Notes: generated by a model from the sequence alone, not told the origin. A stretch of DNA of 64,000 bases from Methanobacteriota archaeon (GCA_016841665.1 JAENYT010000003.1:62001-126000), one strand, 5' to 3'; counted from the stretch's first letter, positions 49,392-59,649 are shown. Made by a program: numbers and translations.

Positions 49392-49733
49392 TCACACCGG
49401 TTGCGTGATCTCCGGCTTTACTTCCTTGGCTCTGGCCGCATAGACCTTGAAGTCCTTCACCTCGGGCGGGCCCGTGAGGTACTTCTCCAGCTCCTCAAAC
49501 GGCCCCTTCAGGGTTCCCCCCGGATGGAAGATCTGCTCTGCAGAGGCTTTCATCGCCTCCTCGTCATCCCAGAACGTGAGAATAACCTCGGAATCAGGAT
49601 CCTCCCTCGACAGCAAGATGACATCCCCCCGAAACCCTCGCATGCCGGTTGCCATAATTTTGTCGAGCGTGGCAAGCGCCCGTTCCCGCTGTCCGCTCTT
49701 GTACTTCCAGACAGTCATCCGTGCAACTACCAT
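49392..49733 (-). CDS. Antibiotic biosynthesis monooxygenase-like (ferredoxin-like fold) protein
   Basis: VVARMTVWKYKSGQRERALATLDKIMATGMRGFRGDVILLSREDPDSEVILTFWDDEEAMKAS. Confidence 0.65.
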   Translation of the reverse strand: MVVARMTVWKYKSGQRERALATLDKIMATGMRGFRGDVILLSREDPDSEVILTFWDDEEAMKASAEQIFHPGGTLKGPFEELEKYLTGPPEVKDFKVYAARAKEVKPEITQPV

Positions 49734-49879
49734 GGTAACCGGGATTACGGATGGACGGATCAATTATATACGTTCTGCCGGCTGGTTGCGGGGTGTCCTC
49801 CAATCCCTGTACCTGAGATTGCAGGGGAACCGCTCCATGGTGCGGGCCGGAATGGGCGAGGAACGGAGGGGCTGCCCTT

Positions 49880-50302
49880 TCAGCGCGGCCCTGTCCGTCC
49901 TGCACCGCCGCACACGGTGCACGTCCCGGTCTGCACGCAGAGGACCCCGCCGCACTGCGGGCACCGCCATTGCTCCCGCTGGGCTTCGAGGAATCGTTCG
50001 ACACCCACATCCCGGATCCGGAGGAGGGTGTCGATCACGCTCAGGTGGTATTGCTTGCGGAAGCGGCGATCCAGCCGTTGCAGTCGTTCGCAGGGGAACT
50101 CCCCGCATTCAAAACAATAGGAACAATCCCCCTCACGAAGGTGACGACAGTAGCGCTTGAGGGCCCAGCACTTTTTGTTGTCGTTCCGGCAGCCGCGGCA
50201 GGGGGTGAGCGTCCATTGGTTCCGCACCCAGTCCTGGTACCTGCTGCAGAGGGCGCAGTTCATACCGCAGGGGGCGATGAGCTCCGCGGACATCCGGATC
50301 AT
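49880..50302 (-). CDS. DUF3795-like cysteine-rich protein with C-terminal zinc ribbon
   Basis: LIAPCGMNCALCSRYQ...CRGCRNDNKKCWALKRYCRHLREGDCSYCFECGEFPCERLQRLDRRFR. Confidence 0.8.
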   Translation of the reverse strand: MIRMSAELIAPCGMNCALCSRYQDWVRNQWTLTPCRGCRNDNKKCWALKRYCRHLREGDCSYCFECGEFPCERLQRLDRRFRKQYHLSVIDTLLRIRDVGVERFLEAQREQWRCPQCGGVLCVQTGTCTVCGGAGRTGPR

Positions 50303-50571
50303 ATTGGTAAATAGGTATTCTCATAGCTGAAATTATTGATTGGTGGTTATAATGGGGCATGCAGAATGGCCGGGAAATGGGTGCGGCGGTAGCGGGGGTG
50401 GATGGTGGAGGCGGGGGGAGACGAGCATCAGCCGGCCTGCATCATCGGACGGTGGCGGCACATCGCCCCAGGATTCACGGTTCTCTCCGGGAGCACCCCC
50501 GCCCCTTATGGTGCGCAGAAATAAATCCCTGAGTACCTGACGAACCATTGCACAGGGAGGAATTCTGGGGT

Positions 50572-51087
50572 ATGGAACGGGGATATATTCACCTATATAC
50601 GGGAAACGGCAAAGGGAAGACGACTGCGGCACTGGGGATGTCGCTCCGGTGCGTCTGTGCCGGCAAACGGGTGTTCTTCGGCCAGTTCATCAAGGACTGG
50701 GCATACAGCGAACTGAAAGCAGGTACCCTGCTTCCGCGTTTCGAGATCGTCCAGTTCGGGCGCGGATGTTTCATCGACCGCGACCCCGATGAAGGGGATT
50801 TCATTGCCGCCCGCGAGGGCCTCGCACGCTGCGACCGGATCCTCCAGTCGGGCGAGTACGACCTTGTGGTGCTCGATGAGGTCAACGTGGCGCTCTCCTA
50901 CGGCCTCTTCGGCGTGGATGATGTGATTGCGGTGCTGGAGAGGAGGGATCCTCGCGTGGAGGTGGTGCTCACCGGAAGGTATGCACCACAGGAGCTGATC
51001 GATGTCGCGGACCTGGTGACCGAGATGAGGGAGGTCAAGCACTATTACCACGAAGGGGTGGGGGCCCGCAAGGGCATCGAACGCTGA
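50572..51087 (+). CDS. cobO: Cob(I)yrinic acid a,c-diamide adenosyltransferase
   Basis: MERGYIHLYTGNGKGKTTAALGMSLRCVCAGKRVFFGQFIKDW...DLVVLDEVNVALSYGL. Confidence 0.92.
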   Translation: MERGYIHLYTGNGKGKTTAALGMSLRCVCAGKRVFFGQFIKDWAYSELKAGTLLPRFEIVQFGRGCFIDRDPDEGDFIAAREGLARCDRILQSGEYDLVVLDEVNVALSYGLFGVDDVIAVLERRDPRVEVVLTGRYAPQELIDVADLVTEMREVKHYYHEGVGARKGIER

Positions 51088-51260
51088 CGGATCGGCGATC
51101 TGCCGCCTGCATCCCCGTTTTCTATGTCCGGCGCAGGATCAGCGCGAAGGATCGGTGCGCGTGTGAGAGCGGCGCACTGGGTGCAGGAATCCGGGAAGAC
51201 GAACATTCCGGACGTATCCCGATCCGTTCAGATCCACGGCGGGGACGCGCAGCCCCAGGA

Positions 51261-52967
51261 TCATTCCTCCCGGAGATCTGAGATGGCGGCCGCAACCTCT
51301 GCCGATGCCTGCTGCAGCCGGGCGAGATCAGCCGCCGTTTCATTCAGGTGCTCCTTCCTCTTCCGGTAGGCGGCGGTGATGCCGCCCTGGGTGGTGTCGA
51401 TGTTCTGGAGCGTCGCCCACCGGAGGTTCTCGGCGTTCCTGACCGCGAGATAGGCGATCTGCTTATCCAGCCGCCCCCGGATCCGCTTTTCCCGCATCGC
51501 ACGGGGCAGGGCGCGGTCGAGGAGTTCCTTGGTGATCGGGCTGAAGGTGCTCTCCCAGCCCTTTCGAGAGACCCAGTACGGTTCCTGCCGCATCGAGAAT
51601 ACCCTGGCGCTCTCCGGAGCGCGATAGGGAATATCGAAGAGGTCTTGGGCGGCAAGCCGGATCGACTCGATGAGGTCGTCGGCCCGCTGCTGGTGGGATT
51701 GCAGGAGTGATGCCACCTCCCGCTCGATCGCGGCGGTTGTCTCCCCGAGTTCATGCTCGTAGAACGGTGGGATGGCGGCAGAAACGGCTTCCTGTGTCGC
51801 CTCCTCGTCCGGCCCGGCGGGATCGGCGAGTGCCCCCTCCGCTGCGTCCCGGAAGTGCACGAGTGACCGCTCCCGGAGCGCATCCACCTGCGCTTCAAGC
51901 CGCGCCACCACCCGTCTGCGATCACCTTCCAGGATGTCGGCGGCATGCCGCCGCTGCAGCTCCGCCTCACGGACCTTCCCCTCGAAGGTGCGCATTCGAT
52001 CTTCGAGGGTATCGAGCGGCATCTCCAGCGCCCGCCTCGAGAGCCCTATCCGCAGTGCGACATCGCCCAGCAGATCCAGGGCTTTCTTCCGGACCGCATC
52101 CCTGAGCACGGCGTTTTTCTCTGCGGCGAGGAACCCGATCAGGTGTTCCGAGACCGCCGCCATCCCGCTTGACTGCCAGAGGTCTGCGTCAGCGGCCGTT
52201 GCAGCGGCAAGCCCCTGCTTTGCCGATACCGGGAATACGGTGACCGCCCCTTCGATTCCTGCCCGGTCCCGGAGCACCGCCTCGAAGAAGGCGAGCGCCG
52301 TCTCCTGCTCGTCGTCGCTGAGGTAATCCACCTTGTTGAGAACGAAAAAGACCCTGGCGACTGTATCCCTGATCATATGGAGGAATTCGACCTCCACCTT
52401 GGTGATCGGCGGATCTGCGGAGACCAGAAAGAGCGTCGCGTCGCACTGGGCAAGAAAATTCAGGGTCATCTCCGTATTGTGCTGGTGGACGGACCCGATC
52501 CCCGGTGTATCGATCAGGACGACACCCTTTGCCAGGATCGCGGCGGGGTGGGTCACCTCCACCTGCAGGACGCCCCGCTCGTTGTTCGGGTTGAACTCTT
52601 CCGAGACATACCCGAGGAGCGCCTGGTGCAGGTCCCGGGTGCTGTCGCTCTCGACGACCTCATCCTCGCGGTCGCCCTGGAAGCGGACGCGGACGCACCG
52701 CCGGTTGCCATGGAAGATGAGTGTGGGGATGGCGGTGAGGGGGATCACCGAGCTCGGGAGGAGGGCTTCGCCGAGAAGGGCGTTGATCAGGGTGCTCTTC
52801 CCCCGCTTGAACTGGCCGAGCACGGCGAGGTGGAACCGGCCGGTGTCGAGACGGTCCACCAGTGCCCCGAGCATCTCGGCACAGGGCGCATACTCAGGAC
52901 CGAACGACCGGATACGGTTAACCTCCAGGGCAAGGATCTCGGGCAGAGACCGGATGTGGCTACTCAT
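51261..52967 (-). CDS. Dynamin-family GTPase (bacterial dynamin-like)
   Basis: FHLAVLGQFKRGKSTLINALLGEALLPSSVIPLTAIPT, VVLIDTPGIGSVHQHNTEMTLNFL, FVLNKVDYL. Confidence 0.92.
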   Translation of the reverse strand: MSSHIRSLPEILALEVNRIRSFGPEYAPCAEMLGALVDRLDTGRFHLAVLGQFKRGKSTLINALLGEALLPSSVIPLTAIPTLIFHGNRRCVRVRFQGDREDEVVESDSTRDLHQALLGYVSEEFNPNNERGVLQVEVTHPAAILAKGVVLIDTPGIGSVHQHNTEMTLNFLAQCDATLFLVSADPPITKVEVEFLHMIRDTVARVFFVLNKVDYLSDDEQETALAFFEAVLRDRAGIEGAVTVFPVSAKQGLAAATAADADLWQSSGMAAVSEHLIGFLAAEKNAVLRDAVRKKALDLLGDVALRIGLSRRALEMPLDTLEDRMRTFEGKVREAELQRRHAADILEGDRRRVVARLEAQVDALRERSLVHFRDAAEGALADPAGPDEEATQEAVSAAIPPFYEHELGETTAAIEREVASLLQSHQQRADDLIESIRLAAQDLFDIPYRAPESARVFSMRQEPYWVSRKGWESTFSPITKELLDRALPRAMREKRIRGRLDKQIAYLAVRNAENLRWATLQNIDTTQGGITAAYRKRKEHLNETAADLARLQQASAEVAAAISDLREE

Positions 52968-53254
52968 AGAATCTCTCCTTGACAATCGGCATGCATCGAT
53001 GGGCATTCGGCGTCCCGTATCCCCCGATGTACGGTAGGAGTCATCAGCCACAAAAGCGGTTAGAGGTGAACTCCATCACCTTAATCTGTATCATCTGTAT
53101 CTCGCATTGCAGAACAATTAATGCTTTGTCCTTCGACACCCTGCATCGCCGTTGCTGCCTGCGTCTCCCAACCGGTTCGCCTCCTCATCCACCACATTTC
53201 CGGCGATGCGCACAAATGAACAGGTTTTTCCCGCCCGTTGCGCTATCTCGTTGT

Positions 53255-53344
53255 ATGACGGATGTGATCGGCAAGCTGATCCGGCTCGTGCTCATCCTGG
53301 CCGCGGCCTGTGTGGTGTTCATCATGGTGCTGGTGATCGTGTAG
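53255..53344 (+). CDS. Possible tiny TM peptide (29 aa)
   Basis: MTDVIGKLIRLVLILAAACVVFIMVLVIV; very short, weak call. Confidence 0.25.
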   Translation: MTDVIGKLIRLVLILAAACVVFIMVLVIV

Positions 53345-53890
53345 CCGCGCCGGACCCGCCTTCGGCCCTTTTGCGCCTCAAGGGAACGCACTGGGAGGGG
53401 TGGAGGGTGCCGGGAGGATTTCAATACCTTTTTGACACGATATGCCGACCCTTTTTCCAGGAAGGGCACATCGGCAATACCTTCCGTCTCCCCCCAAGGA
53501 AGAATCAAGTGTCGAATCATGTGCAACCTGATTTCAGCACCCCCCCAACGTAGGCCAGTAATTGATTCTCTTACCATAATCTCTCCAGTGTGCCCTTCCT
53601 GCCCTATCGTGGCTGTCTTTTAAGTCTTCTGGAGGGTTACTGCGGCACATCGGGAACGGTTCGGCGGCCGATGTGGTCCAGTCAGCGCATCATCCATTGA
53701 AATGCCCTGATTAGCCGTTTTCATCGGAACCAGTACGCTGAATCAGGGATAATGGAACACCTGGCTGATCAGTACGGGCTTTGAAGTTCCCACAACAGGG
53801 AAATAATGGCCTATTTATAAAAAGGATATATTATAATCACTTTTTTATCTCCTTGTGATGATTGTTCTTACTGCATACCGGAGCTGATTT

Positions 53891-54166
53891 ATGATCCGTC
53901 TGCTGCTTGTCGACAATGAATCCATTGCTCTCGTCATGACCAAAACATTTCCTGGAAGAGACCATGCTGATATCGAGTGCGATACCGCCAATTCTGCACG
54001 GGAAGCTCTGGATAAACTGGCTGCTTCACCCTACGATGCCATCGTCTCCGACTATGAGCTGTCGAAGATGGACGGCGATGCCCTGAACCCTGTTGCGATA
54101 GAAGATCTGGTTGCGGTACTGAAGGGAAATAGGGCCAGGACCACCCGAAGCCGGGTTCCGGAGTGA
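53891..54166 (+). pseudogene. Truncated response-regulator receiver domain
   Basis: MIRLLLVDNESIALVMTKTF...IECDTANSAREALDKLAASPYDAIVSDYELSKMDG parallels the first ~65 aa of the 61604-63988 protein, then diverges and stops. Confidence 0.7.
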
Positions 54167-54170
54167 AGCG

Positions 54171-55187
54171 ATGCAAAAAAAGCGCGTGATAGCCGGACTT
54201 GCAGTCATCGCCATGCTAATGTTGGTCGGATTTGGCGTATGGCTTGTTCTCGACTCCCAGAAAACCACTGCAGAACCTGTGGAATCGATCACGGTTGCGT
54301 ATTCGCCGTTCGAGTTGACGGCACTGCTCTGGATCGCCGAGGACCGGCATTTCTTCGAGGACAATGGCCTTAACCTTACCCTGCGGAAATATGATTCCGG
54401 GGCCGGTTCAGTGGAAGGGGTCCTGAACGGCGAAGCAGATATTAGCGTGGGTGTCACGGAGTTCCCCCTTGTCGGGAAGGCATTTCAGGACGCTCCCGTC
54501 CGCGTGATCGGGAACATCGACAAGGGCGATATCATCTATATTGTGGCGCCAAAGGACCGGGGAATCAGAAATTTCTCCGACCTCAAAGGAAAACGGGTCG
54601 GAACCACTATCGGAACGGTCGCAGAATTCCACCTCGGAAGGTTTCTCACGCTGCATGGCATGACCCTGGGGGATATCACCCTCGTCGACGTAAAAACCCC
54701 GGACGGTTGGGTAAATGCGGTTGCCGAAGGTGAGATCGATGCGATTTCGACCGCTCAACCATATGCCAATGCAGCCTGCGTTCGTCTCGGGGATAACGCG
54801 GTTTTCTGGCCCGCACAGAGCGGCACGCCAGTGTTCTCGCTGGTGGCCTCCACTGATGAATGGATAGCAGGGCATCCTGTACAGGCGGAGCGGTTCCTCG
54901 AATCCCTCGTACAGGCAGAGGAGTACACCATCATGCACCCTGCTGAAGCCCGGGCCATCGTGCAGAAACGGCTGAACCTCGATGCCGGGTATATGGATAC
55001 TGTCTGGGAGCAAAACCAGTTCTCGGTCTCGCTCGACCAGTCGCTCGTCCTTGCGATGGAGGACGAGGCGCGGTGGATGATCAGAAACAACCTGACGAAC
55101 GCAACGTCGGTGCCGGATTTCAGGCATTATATCCACACGGAGAGCATGGAAACCGTACGACCCGGTTCGGTGAATATCATCGGGTGA
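54171..55187 (+). CDS. NMT1/SsuA-like substrate-binding protein with N-terminal membrane anchor
   Basis: ITVAYSPFELTALLWIAEDRHFFEDNGLNLTLRKYDSGAGSVEGVLNGEADISVGVTEFP; uncleaved-looking TM at the N-terminus. Confidence 0.85.
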   Translation: MQKKRVIAGLAVIAMLMLVGFGVWLVLDSQKTTAEPVESITVAYSPFELTALLWIAEDRHFFEDNGLNLTLRKYDSGAGSVEGVLNGEADISVGVTEFPLVGKAFQDAPVRVIGNIDKGDIIYIVAPKDRGIRNFSDLKGKRVGTTIGTVAEFHLGRFLTLHGMTLGDITLVDVKTPDGWVNAVAEGEIDAISTAQPYANAACVRLGDNAVFWPAQSGTPVFSLVASTDEWIAGHPVQAERFLESLVQAEEYTIMHPAEARAIVQKRLNLDAGYMDTVWEQNQFSVSLDQSLVLAMEDEARWMIRNNLTNATSVPDFRHYIHTESMETVRPGSVNIIG

Positions 55188-55200
55188 GGGAAGGAACGCC

Positions 55201-57171
55201 ATGAAAGTCAGGACACAGTTGATCGCCGGACTGGTCATCTTCGCCCTTCTCCTAGCGTTCATATCCGGTCTGGTGATCACGACAAACCAGCAGGTTGACC
55301 AGCTCGTCGCACAGGAGCGGATCGCAAACGAGATCGCTCTCGAGGTCGGCGAGCTCGGGTACCTCTCAAACGACTTTATCCTCTACCGCGAGCCCCAGCA
55401 GGTCCAGCGGTGGGAAGCGAAGTACGCCTCACTCTCCGACCTTATCGCAGGTCTCTCCGTTGAACCGCCGGAGCAGCGCGCGATCGTACGCAACCTTGCA
55501 GCAGACCTCAGGAACACCAGATCCGTCTTTGGCGACATCGTGTCAAACCCCGTGCAGCCCGGTGGGACGGATACCGAATTTGCCCAGCTTTCGTGGAGCA
55601 GGATGGCGGTCCAGAACCAGGGGATGGTCTTTGATGCGGTGAAGCTCGCCACCTCCCTCGGCGACCAGGCCGACGAACTGAGACAGGCACGGAACCTGTT
55701 CATCTTTGCGCTGACAGGAGCGTTCGTCGTGTTCCTCCTCACCAGCTACTTCCTCTTCTCGCGGCGGACGCTGAAGTCGATTGCGGACCTGCAGGAAGGG
55801 GCACGGATCATCGGGTCCGGGAACCTCGATTATACCATCGAGGTGAAGGGGGACGACGAGATCAGCGCACTCTCCCAATCGTTTAACCGGATGACATCCG
55901 ATTTACGACGCGTTATCGCCACCAAGGCCGACCTGGAGTGGGAGATCGCCGGCCGGAAACAGGCCGAAGAGGAGCTGATTCGTGCCAACGCACAGCTCGG
56001 CCACAGCGAACAAAACCTGATCCAGCAGAATATCGAGCTCAACGCGCTCAACGAGGAGCTCACTGCAACGCAGGAAGAGCTGGAGCAGAACATCCACGAG
56101 CTCACCCGTGCCGAAACAGAGCTCCAGAGGCTCGCCGAGCAGCGCCAGGTTGCGCTGGATGCCGCCCGCATGGGCTGGTGGCACTATGACCCGATTACGC
56201 GTACAGGGTCGTGGGACGAACGCTACAGGGAGATCTTCGACGTTATCGGGTATCAGGGATCCAACGATGAGATCCTCGCCACCCGCATGCATCCTGAGGA
56301 CCTTCCGGGTGTCTGGGCCAGTGTGGAGGCGGCCCTGGACCCGGTCCATCCGCAGTTCTATTCGGCGGAGTACCGCATCAACCTGCCCGACGGGTCGGTG
56401 CGATGGATCGAGGCGCATGGGATCGCGTCGTTCGAGGGGAACGGCGAGAACCGCCGGGCAACGCGTCTCGTCGGCACAGTCGCCGACATCACCGACCGCA
56501 AGCAGGCCGAAGGAGCCCTCAAGGAGGCGAGCAAAAAGCTCAACCTGCTCACCAGCATCACCCGGCATGACATTCTCAACCAGATTACGGCACTGAAGGC
56601 GTTTCTCGTCCTCCTGGAGGATCTGCAGCACAGTGAAGGCGGAGCAAGGGAGATGTTCCACAATGTAGAGACGATTGCCGATACCATCCGCCGCCAGATC
56701 ACGTTCACCGGCGATTACCAGGATATGGGCGAGCGCGATCCCGAATGGCAGCATGTGGAATGGGTGGTGATGCGGGCGGCAGCAAGTGTGCGGCGAAACG
56801 GGGCAGCGCTCACGGTGACCACCGGTTCCCTGGAAATCTTTGCCGATCCCATGTTGGAGAAGGCCTTCTATAACCTGCTGGACAATGCCGTCGTCCACGG
56901 AGAGGGGGTGACGAATATCAGCGTATCGTTCCGAAATGAAGCAGACGCCGGAGTGCTTGTGTTCGAGGATGAAGGCGTGGGCGTGCCCGCGTCCATGAAG
57001 GACGATATTTTCCAGCGAGGGGTTGGTAAAATCACCGGGTACGGGCTGTTTCTGGTAAAAGAGATCCTCGATATTACGGGTATGTCCATCCGGGAGACCG
57101 GAGAGGAAAAGAAAGGGGCGAGGTTCGAGATCGAGGTGCCGGCCGGGAAGTGGCGGATTGCTGAGAATTGA
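55201..57171 (+). CDS. Membrane HAMP-PAS sensor histidine kinase
   Basis: Two TM helices flanking an extracytoplasmic domain, HAMP region, PAS, LLTSITRHDILNQITALKAF, GVGKITGYGLFLVKEIL ATPase motifs. Confidence 0.92.
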   Translation: MKVRTQLIAGLVIFALLLAFISGLVITTNQQVDQLVAQERIANEIALEVGELGYLSNDFILYREPQQVQRWEAKYASLSDLIAGLSVEPPEQRAIVRNLAADLRNTRSVFGDIVSNPVQPGGTDTEFAQLSWSRMAVQNQGMVFDAVKLATSLGDQADELRQARNLFIFALTGAFVVFLLTSYFLFSRRTLKSIADLQEGARIIGSGNLDYTIEVKGDDEISALSQSFNRMTSDLRRVIATKADLEWEIAGRKQAEEELIRANAQLGHSEQNLIQQNIELNALNEELTATQEELEQNIHELTRAETELQRLAEQRQVALDAARMGWWHYDPITRTGSWDERYREIFDVIGYQGSNDEILATRMHPEDLPGVWASVEAALDPVHPQFYSAEYRINLPDGSVRWIEAHGIASFEGNGENRRATRLVGTVADITDRKQAEGALKEASKKLNLLTSITRHDILNQITALKAFLVLLEDLQHSEGGAREMFHNVETIADTIRRQITFTGDYQDMGERDPEWQHVEWVVMRAAASVRRNGAALTVTTGSLEIFADPMLEKAFYNLLDNAVVHGEGVTNISVSFRNEADAGVLVFEDEGVGVPASMKDDIFQRGVGKITGYGLFLVKEILDITGMSIRETGEEKKGARFEIEVPAGKWRIAEN

Positions 57172-57367
57172 TTGTACTTGTCATGGGTGAATGTGACAAG
57201 GAAGATCTTCGGGCGGGGTCGGGGAGCGGTTCATAGTCAAGTTTTTCCATCCTTGTTGTCCAGGACAGCGGCCCGTTCTGGGCCAAGATACCCCTGATGG
57301 TACACTAAATGCAAAATCAAAGGGAAGATAAGACGATGATTTTCTCGCCGTTTCTCGATCGGTCGAT

Positions 57368-57654
57368 CTTGCTCGCTCGCTGTGGCGGGCCTCCGCTCAC
57401 TTCGCATGAACAGAGTTCATGCTCGAAGCCGGAATCCATGGATGGATTCCGGCATTTCGCAACACCTCCCTTGTTTTTACCCGGCTGACGGGATCGGTGA
57501 CGCCCTCACGCGTCGCATCTCCGCTTCGCTCCGGTGCTCTGCGTGACGGCTGCTCGTACACGCCGCTCTCGCAGACTGCTCCGCGGCTGTGTTCTGGTGG
57601 AGTGCGAACGCCGCCAGGAATATCAGGTCTGCCGCCCTTCGGCGGCACCGCTCC
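57368..57654. repeat. Dispersed repeat copy 1 (with internal ~55-bp palindromic insertion)
   Basis: Shares CTTGCTCGC..GCCTCCGCTCACTTCGCA and ACACCTCCCTTGTTTTTACCCGGCTGACGGGATCGGTGACGCCCTCACGCGTCGCATCTCCGCTTCGCTCCGGTGCTCTGCGTGACGGCTG... with copies 2 and 3. Confidence 0.9.
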
Positions 57655-57738
57655 ATGGACAATTTCCGAGTCTGAGAGAGAGGGGACGATATCCCTGCCC
57701 GGTGTTCCAGGTGGCCCTCTCTTGAAAAAAATGGTATA

Positions 57739-59001
57739 TTATCCCGCAACAGGTTCTGCAACCCTTCCCATGAAGAGCACATTGCCGTTTTCGTCGTCTA
57801 TGATCATGAAGACGAAGGGGTGGTCGGCCCGAAAGACCGGAACGGGTTCTTCTTCCATGGCTGCGCTCTTTCCAAACACGACCGCGGTGGCAGCGGCGGC
57901 CTCTGTCCCCTCCTCGTTCACCTCCACGAAGGCCTTGTGGATCACATCGGTGATGAAGAGTTCATGCGTCCCATCCAACCCCGAAAAATCGGCACCGGGG
58001 CCGAACGCGGTCGGCATGCCCATTGCCGGGAGTGTATCGGTCAGCAGGTAGTCGCACTCAAGGGTGAATTTCGGGAAGTATACACGCACCCGCTCATCTC
58101 GCATCCCTGCAATCGCATCGGAAAGCTCTTGGGTTCCGAGGGCCTCTTCCGCCATCCCGATATCGTTCGTCTTCGGGAGGAGGATAAGCATGGAGAGCGA
58201 CGTTGTACCCTCGTGTTCATACGGCATCCTCAGGATCTGGAGGCTGTCGGTCTCCGTGTAGTTATAGCGGGCGTCCTCGTCCGTTCTCTGCATCATATCG
58301 ACCGTGACTGTCTCTCCCCGGGCGGTCGTAAACGCCCACTCGGAGGTCAGCTCCTCATCGAACTGGAGCACCCACGCGCCCTTGAAGTAGACCGCATTGG
58401 TGATTACGAGGCGCGTGAGGGAGTCGATGGCCCCGGCGGGGATCAAGTCCTTGATTTTCTCTTCTGTCCGGTCCTCCACCCACCGGTTGATGGTTTGCCT
58501 CGACGCTTCGGGAGCGGATACAAAGTCCATATTTTCCACCTCCGCACCATAGTAGTCCTCTGCGACGGAGATGTAGCCGGGCAGGAACGCATGGGTTTTT
58601 TCGGCCCAGAGCGCATTTGCGGTGCGGAGCGTGAAGTTGCTATCGTTTCTGTTGATACCTGCAATCAGACTTCTGTATTCCTCCCTGAGAGAACTCTTGT
58701 TTTCAGGGAAGTAGAAGACGGAGCGGATCTCGTCCGCAGTCTCTCCCCCAGCCCCCTCGTAGGTCAGCGCAAGGGCCGTGGAGATGCTGTGGGGCGAGAA
58801 GAAGATGTTTTGGCCCTCGTTTCTCTCTTCGTCGCTGAGCGTGCGGTAGAGATCGCAGGCAAAGCGGTTGTTTGCCTCGATAACCGTCCCTGTGTCTGCG
58901 GGGGAGGGTTGTTCCTCAGCGGTCGTGGTGCACCCGCCCGCAAGGATGCCGAAGAGGACAAGTACCGCCAGGGCTCCGGTCACCATCACTTTGTGATTCA
59001 T
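57739..59001 (-). CDS. Serpin (serine protease inhibitor family) lipoprotein
   Basis: Lipobox LFGILAGGC; NIFFSPHSISTALALTYEGAGGETADEI; hinge VEVNEEGTEAAAATAVVFGKSAAMEEEPVPVFRADHPFVFMI. Confidence 0.95.
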   Translation of the reverse strand: MNHKVMVTGALAVLVLFGILAGGCTTTAEEQPSPADTGTVIEANNRFACDLYRTLSDEERNEGQNIFFSPHSISTALALTYEGAGGETADEIRSVFYFPENKSSLREEYRSLIAGINRNDSNFTLRTANALWAEKTHAFLPGYISVAEDYYGAEVENMDFVSAPEASRQTINRWVEDRTEEKIKDLIPAGAIDSLTRLVITNAVYFKGAWVLQFDEELTSEWAFTTARGETVTVDMMQRTDEDARYNYTETDSLQILRMPYEHEGTTSLSMLILLPKTNDIGMAEEALGTQELSDAIAGMRDERVRVYFPKFTLECDYLLTDTLPAMGMPTAFGPGADFSGLDGTHELFITDVIHKAFVEVNEEGTEAAAATAVVFGKSAAMEEEPVPVFRADHPFVFMIIDDENGNVLFMGRVAEPVAG

Positions 59002-59258
59002 GATGTGTTGTTTTGTGCGGCATCACATAATTCTGGCGTAGATTACGATTTTTTTTGAACTTATCGAGAAGCGGGGGGTCGTTGTTACTCTGTCTTATCC
59101 CTCCTATGGTGCGGCCCCGGTATCGGGAGAGGACGTGGTGGTATACACGATGTGCCGATCGGGCGAGGTCAGCCAGCTCTGTGATCCGGGCGCCCCGGTG
59201 ATGGAGCTGCTTGGGGTGGAGGGATGACCCCCTGCCCCAGTTTTTGCGATCGGCCGGG

Positions 59259-59411
59259 CTTGCTCGCTGCGGCAGGCTTCCGCTCACTTCGCAACACCTC
59301 CCTTGTTTTTACCCGGCTGACGGGATCGGTGACGCCCTCACGCGTCGCATCTCCGCTTCGCTCCGGTGCTCTGCGTGACGGCTGTGTACTGGTGCAGTTC
59401 GAACGCCGCCA
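59259..59411. repeat. Dispersed repeat copy 2 (internally deleted)
   Basis: Near-identical core to copy 1 over ACACCTCCCTTG...GTGACGGCTG, then missing ~39 bp between GGCTG direct repeats. Confidence 0.9.
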
Positions 59412-59649
59412 TTTACAGTGGTATTCGATCATGTTTGTTCCAATTCTCGTAGAATAGGGGTATTTTCTTGCAGATCAGGGAGGGCGCCGGTCGGAAGCGA
59501 ACCAGCATTCCGTCGAACCATCAAAACGTGCCAGAGCGCTCATCTGCAGTGATCCGGCTTTTTTCGCAGATGGGCGTATATTACCGATTTTAAGCATGGT
59601 TTCTCTTCCGAACACTATAATTACCATGTATATATTATAGCTAACAAGC

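Noticed and set aside
57419-58051. 210-aa plus-strand ORF and similar ORFs (59224-59457, 61012-61254) with the shared FRNTSLVFTRLTGSVTPSRVASPLRSGALRDGC peptide
   Set aside because: They are translations of the dispersed repeat in varying contexts; frames run into antisense of the serpin or stop randomly, so coding is unlikely.
57820-59058. 412-aa plus-strand ORF opposite the serpin
   Set aside because: Antisense shadow of a well-supported serpin gene.
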